Positions 1-5,551 of a DNA stretch of 7,240 bases are shown here, piece after piece (within the stretch, counting starts at the first letter, position 1; every line of letters starts with the position of its first letter). Position numbers and translations under genes: made by a program. This stretch comes from CAIMZW01 sp037130455 (GTDB lineage: Bacteria; Actinomycetota; Actinomycetes; Nanopelagicales; Nanopelagicaceae), in NCBI GenBank assembly GCA_037130455.1, contig JBAXSZ010000063.1, forward strand, positions 1 through 7,240, written 5' to 3'. Under the pieces are notes generated by a model. It made no database searches and was not told the DNA's origin. It saw nothing but the letters and a program-made list of their open reading frames with translations.

Positions 1-396
1 CCCAAAGGGAAGCACATGCTGAATTGCTTGAGAAGTACTAATTCTATTTGGAAGCACCATCTGCCAATTGGATTCATGGATATCGGTTAAATGAATCTTC
101 TTCCCTGCGGCCAGAGTTGCATGAGCACCAGCAGCAAATGTGTAGTTGGGAAGAATGAATTCTGGTTCACTTGCTATCTGCATCACTCCAGTAAGTCCAG
201 TTGTTGCGCTGGAACAGGTCACGACCTGCCAACTTTCAACGCCCAGGAAATCGGCCAGGCGCTCTTCAAATTTAGCATTGAGCGGACCGAAATTTGAAAA
301 TCTTCCCGATGCATACATCTGATCTAAGTAAGGTTGCACTTTTTCTAGGGGCGGAAGTTGTGGCCGCATAATGGGAATTGAGATTGGTTTGTTCAA
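1..396 (-). CDS. DegT/DnrJ/EryC1/StrS family sugar aminotransferase, N-terminal part (runs off left edge)
   Basis: This is the N-terminal 132 codons of a PLP-dependent aminotransferase of the DegT/DnrJ/EryC1/StrS type. Such enzymes usually transfer an amino group from glutamate to a keto-sugar nucleotide for surface polysaccharide or antibiotic sugars. The frame stays open to base 1, and the PLP lysine of the SxxK region would lie beyond the window. Visible family landmarks are the GRFSNFGPL segment (31-39), LADFLGVE (47-54), SSAT (62-65) at the usual PLP-phosphate loop position, and NYTFAAGAHATLAAG (84-98) followed by the LTDI strand (103-106). The chosen start is TTG at 396, with AGGTGG seven bases upstream; the first in-frame ATG (369) has no Shine-Dalgarno sequence. 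The start lies 11 bases after the glycosyltransferase stop, so the two are probably translated from one message. The family is clear, but the sugar substrate cannot be told from this fragment. Confidence 0.88.
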   Translation of the reverse strand, partial: MNKPISIPIMRPQLPPLEKVQPYLDQMYASGRFSNFGPLNAKFEERLADFLGVESWQVVTCSSATTGLTGVMQIASEPEFILPNYTFAAGAHATLAAGKKIHLTDIHESNWQMVLPNRISTSQAIQHVLPFG

Positions 397-403
397 CGCC
401 TGC

Positions 404-409
404 CCACCT
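404..409 (-). promoter_or_regulatory. Shine-Dalgarno AGGTGG for the DegT-family gene
   Basis: On the minus strand AGGTGG lies seven bases before the TTG at 396 and overlaps the TAG stop of the glycosyltransferase (410-408). It supports the TTG start over the downstream ATG at 369, and suggests translational coupling. Confidence 0.6.
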
Positions 410-1184
410 AACTTCTCAACAAAATCTGCTGGGATTCGCCAATAAGGTGGGTCTTTAAAAATTCTCTGGCTTCCATCGATTTGCTTTTTCGTCCTTCAAC
501 CGTTTGCCCGGCCCAGGCATTATTTCCATGAAGTCGATATGTAGCCATGGATTCCTGCAAATAACCTACATCTCCCGATTCTGATGCAGCCGCGAAAATC
601 AGCCAATCTTCTGGTTGTATGTTATATACAGATCGAAGGAAGTCATCTCGTAAATTTTCACGGCGTAACATTACTGAACAAGTAGCGATGTAATTTCCCT
701 GGGCAACTCTTGCGCCAGGCATGCGAATCGGATGTCCATCGATTTTATTTAGAGTCCTGCTGACCAATACCGCATATTCAGCATCCCCGCCGTCATTCAT
801 AACACCAACCGGGTGATGACTTATGGAGCACCACGGATTTTGTCGCATAAAGTCCATTTGTTTTGCCAACTTAAATCGGTCATGCCAGAAATCATCACCT
901 TCGCAGAAAGCGACATATGGTGAGTCAATCTCTAGCAGCGGTGCACAAGCTATCGATTTCCCAACAGAATAATAATTGTATGGATGGTAGTTAACTTGGA
1001 TTCTCCCGGGATATTCTTCCTCGTAGGATTTTAGAATTTCCCGAGTACCGTCGGTGGAAAAATCATCATGGACGACAAGATCAATTTCAAAAGGGGCAAT
1101 CTGCTCCAGGATTCCATCCAAACATTCCCGCACAAAGCGTGCTTGGTTAAAAGTCAAAACCAAGACAGTGGCTCTTGCCGTCAT
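408..1184 (-). CDS. Family 2 glycosyltransferase (GT-A fold)
   Basis: A 258-residue inverting GT2-type glycosyltransferase, expected to transfer a sugar from a nucleotide-sugar donor to a glycan or lipid-linked acceptor at the cytoplasmic face of the membrane. The N-terminus ATVLVLTFNQARFVRECLDG (5-24) is the typical first strand and helix. HDDFSTDGT (39-47) carries the nucleotide-binding aspartates, EGDDFW (95-100) is the DxD-like metal site, EDW (192-194) fits the catalytic-base region, and YRLHGNN (216-222) is the common C-terminal motif. No membrane segment is visible, so it is a soluble or peripheral single-domain enzyme. The frame also opens at a TTG (1217), but ATG at 1184 has GAGGA seven bases upstream and places the first beta strand near the N-terminus as usual. 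A sugar aminotransferase gene follows directly, pointing to surface-polysaccharide synthesis. Donor and acceptor are unknown. Confidence 0.92.
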   Translation of the reverse strand: MTARATVLVLTFNQARFVRECLDGILEQIAPFEIDLVVHDDFSTDGTREILKSYEEEYPGRIQVNYHPYNYYSVGKSIACAPLLEIDSPYVAFCEGDDFWHDRFKLAKQMDFMRQNPWCSISHHPVGVMNDGGDAEYAVLVSRTLNKIDGHPIRMPGARVAQGNYIATCSVMLRRENLRDDFLRSVYNIQPEDWLIFAAASESGDVGYLQESMATYRLHGNNAWAGQTVEGRKSKSMEAREFLKTHLIGESQQILLRS

Positions 1185-1191
1185 AACCAGA

Positions 1192-1196
1192 TCCTC
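1192..1196 (-). promoter_or_regulatory. Shine-Dalgarno GAGGA for the glycosyltransferase
   Basis: GAGGA on the minus strand, seven bases before the ATG at 1184. It decides the start in favour of this ATG over the in-frame TTG at 1217, which lacks a ribosome-binding site. Confidence 0.6.
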
Positions 1197-1234
1197 ATGA
1201 ACTGGAAGGTAACGCAAATCCGAAGAAAATAGTC

Positions 1235-1248
1235 AGGTCGTTCGACCT
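1235..1248. repeat. Short perfect inverted repeat AGGTCG-TT-CGACCT
   Basis: Two 6-base arms separated by two bases, overlapping the stop codon of the RCC1 gene. As RNA it would fold as at most a 5-bp stem with a 4-base loop. On the minus strand it is followed by GACTATTTTCTTC, which is only a poor T-tract, so it is at best a weak terminator or processing site between the RCC1 gene and the glycosyltransferase. A palindromic protein-binding site is another possibility. No function is established. Confidence 0.3.
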
Positions 1249-3103
1249 AAAAAAGGAAATCTCTTGATGTTGTAAAAGAGTTCCCCGATTTTCCCACCAA
1301 AAGGTAGGAAACCGTGCACTTACCTGACTTCAGACCATGCAAAACATTCTCCTGGACCTGACAAATATCCGGAGTGAGCGATGTTGCTGTGGTAGTCACC
1401 AATCGCGAGTGTGGCAAGAGAACTTGAAGTATCACAGGCAGGATTTTGGCGGTATCCAATTTTGTTACCAATCTGGTCAGGATCCCCGCTTCGATTGGAT
1501 TACTAACAATTTTGCTTACCAAATCCACAATCTGAGGAACGCTTCCCGTCACGGCCAAAGGTGTGGCACTTAAGGTCTTCACACATGAGAGGTTAAACGC
1601 TGGCGCTGGCGACTGATCTCCTGATCCGGATTGCGCAGAAGCAGAAGTTGTGAAATCTAGCGCCTTGGCTTCTCCAAGGTTGTCTACCGAACGAGCTTCC
1701 AAAGTCACATGGTAAATCTTGCCTGGTCGCAAATTAATGATGCTTCCATCCCAGGATGATGTCAAGGAACCATAAACATTAGGAGCCGGATAATTGCATG
1801 CTGATCCAGTAAATAGCACAAGGTCAATATTCTTCCCGGTCCATCGAATTGTTCCTGAGGTTCCACTTCCGCCATCTACATAGTTGAGCGAATTAATTGA
1901 TGCGATAACTCGGATGTGGGAATCTGGCATAACTAAAATGAGGTAGCCAACGCCTCCTGCTCCAAGCACACTGACGGGGGTAGAAATAGATCCCCCAGTA
2001 CTTCCATTTCCTAATTGGCCAAAAATATTTGAACCCCAACAATTAACGCTGCCAGTCGTCAATAGAGCGCAAGAATGAAAATAACCGGCAGCAATCGAAG
2101 TGGCATTTGTAAGACCAGAAACTGGGACCGGGGTGCTTCTATTTGAAGTTGTTCCGTCTCCCAATTCGCCATTGCCGTTCTTTCCCCAACAACTCACAGT
2201 TCCGCTGAGGTGAATTGCACATGAATGCTCGCCTCGTGCGGCGATCATTTTTATGTCGGTAAGCCCCAGCACGGAAACCGCAGTGCTACTTGTTGTATTC
2301 GTGCCATCCCCTAATTGGCCATTGACGTTGTATCCCCAACATTTCACGGTGCCGCCAGAAATAAGGGCACAGCTGTGCAAAGAACCTAAGGCAATTGATG
2401 TGGCATTTGTCAGACTTAAAACAGTGACTGGAGATGTGGAATCTGAAAAAGTTCCATCACCAAGCTCGCCAGAGCTGTTTGCGCCCCAACATTTGACACT
2501 TTGGTCACCAATGAGAGCACACGTGTGGTTTCCTCGAGCACCAAGAGAGATGACATTTGTAAGTCCAGTGACCGTCACCGGGACATTGCTATTGGTATTT
2601 GTTCCGTCTCCAAGTTGGCCGCTGAAGTTGCTTCCCCAGCATTTCACCGTGCCATCAGCAATCAATGCACAAGAATGGTCGTAGCCGCTGGCGATCGCAG
2701 AAACGTTGGTCAAAAAAGAGACAGGTAATGGGGTTGTAGAATCCACAAAAGTGGCATTTCCAATTTGGCCAGATCCATTCTTGCCCCAACAGTCCACAGT
2801 TGCATCTGCCATTAAGGCACAAGCGTGATCCCCACCAGCGGCTAAATCTGTCACTCCTGAAATGCCTAAAACAACGACCGGTGTATTCCTGTCGGCAAGA
2901 GTTCCATCTCCCAGTTGTCCAGCCCAGTTCGATCCCCAACATTGGACAGTGCCAGCTGAAAGTGCGCAACTAAAATTATAACCTTCAGAAATAACGCTCA
3001 AGGAATTTGTGGCTTCGGCCGGAGCCAAGAGAGATGTTGAACCAAATATGATGGAAAACGAAGTGAGGAATACCATCCATTTGAACATTCGAATTTGCGA
3101 CAC
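1247..3103 (-). CDS. Secreted RCC1-repeat beta-propeller protein with FN3-like and Ig-like C-terminal regions
   Basis: A 618-residue exported protein. Residues 1-31 form a signal peptide (Lys 8, hydrophobic 9-27, AEA cleavage site at 29-31). Residues about 40-385 hold seven RCC1 units on the pattern HSCAL...GTVKCWG...GQLGDGT, consistent with a seven-bladed propeller. The second cysteine of each unit falls at 55, 105, 155, 205, 255, 305 and 355, an exact 50-residue period, and each is paired with a cysteine 9-10 residues earlier. Residues about 388-487 resemble a fibronectin-III-like region (HVTLEARSVDN, 465-475). A Ser/Gly/Pro-rich linker (488-502) leads to a helical-looking stretch and a C-terminal Ig-like module (about 567-618) with Cys581 and Cys596. 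There is no LPxTG motif and no C-terminal membrane helix, so it is probably released or held non-covalently. The start is uncertain: GTG 3103 has GGGGG four bases upstream; ATG 3088 and GTG 3133 are alternatives. A binding or adhesion role is inference. Confidence 0.88.
   Translation of the reverse strand: MSQIRMFKWMVFLTSFSIIFGSTSLLAPAEATNSLSVISEGYNFSCALSAGTVQCWGSNWAGQLGDGTLADRNTPVVVLGISGVTDLAAGGDHACALMADATVDCWGKNGSGQIGNATFVDSTTPLPVSFLTNVSAIASGYDHSCALIADGTVKCWGSNFSGQLGDGTNTNSNVPVTVTGLTNVISLGARGNHTCALIGDQSVKCWGANSSGELGDGTFSDSTSPVTVLSLTNATSIALGSLHSCALISGGTVKCWGYNVNGQLGDGTNTTSSTAVSVLGLTDIKMIAARGEHSCAIHLSGTVSCWGKNGNGELGDGTTSNRSTPVPVSGLTNATSIAAGYFHSCALLTTGSVNCWGSNIFGQLGNGSTGGSISTPVSVLGAGGVGYLILVMPDSHIRVIASINSLNYVDGGSGTSGTIRWTGKNIDLVLFTGSACNYPAPNVYGSLTSSWDGSIINLRPGKIYHVTLEARSVDNLGEAKALDFTTSASAQSGSGDQSPAPAFNLSCVKTLSATPLAVTGSVPQIVDLVSKIVSNPIEAGILTRLVTKLDTAKILPVILQVLLPHSRLVTTTATSLTPDICQVQENVLHGLKSGKCTVSYLLVGKSGNSFTTSRDFLF
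1964..2986 (-). repeat. Seven coding tandem repeats of about 150 bp (RCC1 blades)
   Basis: The codons for the conserved Cys-Trp-Gly of each blade appear on the plus strand as CCCCAAC (CCCCAGC once) at 2034, 2184, 2334, 2484, 2634, 2784 and 2934, exactly 150 bases apart. Other parts of the unit vary more, including the loop between the GDGT-like turn and the next strand. The repeats are therefore old enough to have diverged but have kept their length without indels. They are in frame and encode the propeller, so they are not a CRISPR or intergenic repeat. Confidence 0.9.
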
Positions 3104-3107
3104 AAAT

Positions 3108-3112
3108 CCCCC
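3108..3112 (-). promoter_or_regulatory. Possible ribosome-binding site GGGGG for the RCC1 gene
   Basis: GGGGG on the minus strand lies four bases before GTG 3103 and 19 bases before ATG 3088. The spacing is short for the former and too long for the latter, which favours GTG 3103 without settling it. A TAGAAT hexamer just upstream (3121-3126) resembles a -10 box, but no good -35 accompanies it. Confidence 0.35.
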
Positions 3113-3151
3113 AAAGTAAAATTCTAAGTACACAGATATTAGTGCTGATTC

Positions 3152-4027
3152 CTAGGAAGATTGTTTATAAAGTCCTCTAAATAGCGCATTTATTGCCTGC
3201 GATACATCTATCTCCTGGACAATTCGTACAGTTCCGTTTGTGGATGGAATAAATCGATTAAGAACAAGTTCTCCCGCCTCTAGCTGCGATTCGACCTTTC
3301 CGTAGTTCGAAAAAGTAAAGATTTCAGGGTTTAAGAGTGCCAGAGCACTAATGGGATCGTGTGGGTTATTTACTGATTCGTTCCTGAATTCCAACCAGCT
3401 TTTGATCTGCGAATAGAGTAATTGTTGTGCCGGTCCCAAATTCCTTAAGAATTCAAAATCAGAAATCGGAATGGCAACTTGTCGAGTGATATTTAGAGGA
3501 ACAATCGTGGTGGGAATTCTCGATTGCATCACCACGTGTAGAGCTTCAACATCTGATGCAAAGTTATGTTCGGCAAAATCCCTTGCGAAATCTCCGCCCA
3601 TTATTTGTAGGTGTTTAACTTTTGCGGCAAAAGAATTGTCGCGTTGAATTGCTAGTCCAATATTCGTTAATGGAGCGATTGCTAAGATTTCGATCTGGTT
3701 CGGATACGTATTTACCGCGTCAATCATGAAATCCACTGAATTCTTCAGGTTTTTTGGGTATCTCGAAAGATCGTCATGAGATGATCCCTCTTCACCAGAG
3801 ATCCATATTTTCCGACCAGATAATGTTTGTGTTGCACCTGCGTGAATAGGGATCTGCCTACCTAACAATTCTAAATAATGCGAAACAATCTGGCCTCTAA
3901 GTTGAGTGTCACCATAAGCGGTAGAAATACCAAGTACTTCAACATCTTTCTGATTGAGTAAGTACAACAGGGCCATAGCATCGTCGACATCAGTTCCAAT
4001 ATCCGTGTCGAGAATAATTTTGCGCAA
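3152..4027 (-). CDS. Inosine/uridine-preferring nucleoside hydrolase
   Basis: A 291-residue cytoplasmic nucleoside N-ribohydrolase that splits nucleosides into a base and ribose for salvage. The N-terminal DTDIGTDVDD (7-16) is the hallmark calcium-binding aspartate cluster. IAPLTNIG (117-124) matches the conserved metal-backbone loop, IMGGD (142-146) and EHNFASDVEA (153-162) match the ribose-binding region, and HDP (223-225) supplies the distal metal-ligand aspartate. The loop between MGG and EHN is shorter than in textbook members. The length is near the usual 300-330. The start is a TTG at 4027 with AGGGGG nine bases upstream, and no better in-frame start lies before the DTD motif. It begins six bases after the malic enzyme stop, so the two are almost certainly co-transcribed. 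Substrate preference (purine or pyrimidine) cannot be read from the sequence. Confidence 0.93.
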   Translation of the reverse strand: MRKIILDTDIGTDVDDAMALLYLLNQKDVEVLGISTAYGDTQLRGQIVSHYLELLGRQIPIHAGATQTLSGRKIWISGEEGSSHDDLSRYPKNLKNSVDFMIDAVNTYPNQIEILAIAPLTNIGLAIQRDNSFAAKVKHLQIMGGDFARDFAEHNFASDVEALHVVMQSRIPTTIVPLNITRQVAIPISDFEFLRNLGPAQQLLYSQIKSWLEFRNESVNNPHDPISALALLNPEIFTFSNYGKVESQLEAGELVLNRFIPSTNGTVRIVQEIDVSQAINALFRGLYKQSS

Positions 4028-4033
4028 GAAGAA

Positions 4034-5437
4034 CTACCCCCTAGCTGGTTTAGAAGCTTTCGCAAGGGCAATTACAGCATTTGCAACTGCGGGAGTCACA
4101 TTAGGATCGAAGACGCTCGGGATGATGAAGGTGGCATTGAGTTGTTCTGGGCTAACGCAACCAGCTATGGCATTGGCCGCAAGGGCCAACATCTCATCGG
4201 TCACTTTGGTGACTCCGGCATCAAGCAAACCTCGGAAAATTCCAGGGAAAGCCAAGACATTGTTTATCTGGTTGGGGTAATCGCTGCGACCCGTACCCAC
4301 AATTTTCGCGTGTTTGGCGGCTAAGGCTGGATCAATTTCTGGATCAGGGTTTGCCATTGCCAGAACGATGGAGTCTGGGGCCATGGCGGCAACATCAGCT
4401 TCCTTAAGAATATTTGGAGCACTGACGCCAATAAAGACATCAGCACCAACCAAGGCCTCCGCCAAGGTGCAATTTCGATTGTCTGGGTTTGTGTTATCAA
4501 TCAACCATTCTCGCATCGAGTTTGCCCGAGGTGATTGTTTATGGATGGATCCCTTGGAATCAAAAGCAATAATGTTTGTGGCACCTTCGATTATCAAGAG
4601 TCGAATGATTGCATTGCCAGCAGCTCCCGCACCACTGAGCACAATTTGAACATCGGGCAAGTTCTTCTTCACAAGTTTCAACGAATTAATTAGAGCAGCC
4701 AAAACGACAATTGCAGTTCCGTGCTGATCATCATGGAATACCGGAATATCCAAAAGATCCTTCAGACGGCTTTCAATTTCAAAGCACCGTGGCGCCGAAA
4801 TATCTTCAAGGTTAATTCCACCAAAACCAGGAGCAATTAACTGAACTGTGCGGATGATCTCTTCGGTATCTTGAGTGTCTAGGCAGATAGGCCAGGCATC
4901 TACATTTCCGAATCTCTTAAAGAGAACTGCTTTTCCTTCCATTACCGGCATGGCCGCTTCAGGACCAATATTTCCCAATCCAAGTACTGCCGAACCGTCG
5001 GTAACAACGGCAACGGTATTTCGCTTGATTGTTAAGTGCCGAGCATCTGATTTATCTTTCGCGATCGCTAAGCACACACGGGCAACTCCAGGAGTGTAAG
5101 CACGAGATAAATCATCACGGGTCTTTAGCGGAACTTTCGATTGAACCTCCAACTTTCCACCTAGGTGAAGGAGGAAGGTACGGTCGCTGACATTTCGAAT
5201 TTTGATTTGTGGCGAGGCTGCTTTGATGGCATCAGTAATTTCAACGGCATGATCTGCATCCACCGCATCGCAAGTAATATCAATGGTTACATGATCTTGT
5301 AGAGACTCGACAACATCTAGAGCAGTGAGAGTTCCACCGGCCGCCGCAACCACTGCTGGAATCAATGAAGTGGGAGCGATACTCATATCAGTTTCTATAC
5401 GAATTGTTATTCCATAGCCCGGGCTTGTACTTTTCAT
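4034..5437 (-). CDS. ACT-domain malic enzyme (malate dehydrogenase, oxaloacetate-decarboxylating)
   Basis: A 467-residue malic enzyme converting malate to pyruvate and CO2 with reduction of NAD(P). Residues about 9-85 form an N-terminal ACT domain, a small-molecule regulatory module seen on short bacterial malic enzymes, notably in actinobacteria. The catalytic core follows: SRAYTPGVA (111-119) with the general-acid Tyr114, VMEGKAVLFK (165-174) with the catalytic Lys169, metal ligands in NLEDISAP (209-216) and FHDDQHGTA (234-242), a GAGAAG dinucleotide loop (269-274), and NQINNVLAFPGIFRG (389-403). Asp293 at the end of the second Rossmann strand favours NAD over NADP, by family rule. ATG 5437 is chosen because GGAG lies six bases upstream; ATG 5449, four codons earlier, has only a weak site. 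The nucleoside hydrolase follows six bases after the stop. No phosphotransacetylase domain is attached, unlike long MaeB enzymes. Confidence 0.95.
   Translation of the reverse strand: MKSTSPGYGITIRIETDMSIAPTSLIPAVVAAAGGTLTALDVVESLQDHVTIDITCDAVDADHAVEITDAIKAASPQIKIRNVSDRTFLLHLGGKLEVQSKVPLKTRDDLSRAYTPGVARVCLAIAKDKSDARHLTIKRNTVAVVTDGSAVLGLGNIGPEAAMPVMEGKAVLFKRFGNVDAWPICLDTQDTEEIIRTVQLIAPGFGGINLEDISAPRCFEIESRLKDLLDIPVFHDDQHGTAIVVLAALINSLKLVKKNLPDVQIVLSGAGAAGNAIIRLLIIEGATNIIAFDSKGSIHKQSPRANSMREWLIDNTNPDNRNCTLAEALVGADVFIGVSAPNILKEADVAAMAPDSIVLAMANPDPEIDPALAAKHAKIVGTGRSDYPNQINNVLAFPGIFRGLLDAGVTKVTDEMLALAANAIAGCVSPEQLNATFIIPSVFDPNVTPAVANAVIALAKASKPARG
4037..4042 (-). promoter_or_regulatory. Shine-Dalgarno AGGGGG for the nucleoside hydrolase
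   Basis: AGGGGG on the minus strand lies inside the last codons of the malic enzyme gene, nine bases before the TTG at 4027. It is the evidence for this non-ATG start and suggests coupled translation. Confidence 0.5.
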
Positions 5438-5443
5438 TTCAGA

Positions 5444-5447
5444 CTCC
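5444..5447 (-). promoter_or_regulatory. Shine-Dalgarno GGAG selecting ATG 5437 of the malic enzyme
   Basis: GGAG lies six bases before ATG 5437 and overlaps the alternative ATG at 5449. It favours the shorter, 467-residue protein. Confidence 0.5.
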
Positions 5448-5463
5448 ATCGTCCAGTTTCAGT

Positions 5464-5492
5464 GGTTAGCCAGCCAGCGTAGCGCGGCTACC
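5464..5492. other. Competing small hairpins in the leader of the malic enzyme gene
   Basis: In the 114-base gap between the class V enzyme and the malic enzyme, GTAGC (5479-5483) and GCTAC (5487-5491) form a 5-bp stem with a 3-base loop. GGTTAGCC (5464-5471) can instead pair with GGCTACC (5486-5492), apart from one bulged base, so the two structures exclude each other. No T-run follows on the minus strand, so this is not a standard intrinsic terminator. I saw no convincing -35/-10 pair in the gap. A leader-control role is only a possibility. Confidence 0.3.
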
Positions 5493-5551
5493 AATGAGTA
5501 CGAAGGTGTTGTTTGCCACAATCAAAATGCTTTATGTGAATTACGCTACTT

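Noticed and set aside
91..297. Plus-strand open frame of 68 codons near the left edge
   Set aside because: The opposite strand encodes a well-conserved DegT-family N-terminus open across the whole stretch. The plus-strand product resembles nothing known.
1231..1248. TCGAAC half-site within the inverted repeat, resembling an actinobacterial LexA box
   Set aside because: The required GTTCGA second half at the right spacing is absent, and the site lies at the end of a gene rather than in a promoter.
2253..2684. Open frame of 143 codons on the plus strand opposite the RCC1 repeats
   Set aside because: Its own internal repetition mirrors the 150-bp units of the minus-strand gene. It is an antisense shadow kept open by the repeated codons, with no ribosome-binding site or family resemblance.
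2655..2969. Second open frame of 104 codons on the minus strand inside the RCC1 gene
   Set aside because: It is an alternate reading frame of the same repeats, rich in Trp, Cys and Arg, with no recognisable domain.
1964..2986. Regular 150-bp periodicity as a possible CRISPR or satellite array
   Set aside because: The repeats are in frame, code for 50-residue RCC1 blades and vary at the protein level as a propeller should. There are no short identical repeats with unrelated spacers.
3104..3151. TAGAAT hexamer as a promoter for the RCC1 gene
   Set aside because: No acceptable -35 hexamer lies about 17 bases upstream, and the gap to the preceding gene is only about 48 bases, so read-through is simpler.
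4314..4649. Plus-strand open frame of 111 codons opposite the malic enzyme
   Set aside because: It is fully inside a gene with unmistakable catalytic motifs on the other strand, and its composition is that of an antisense frame.
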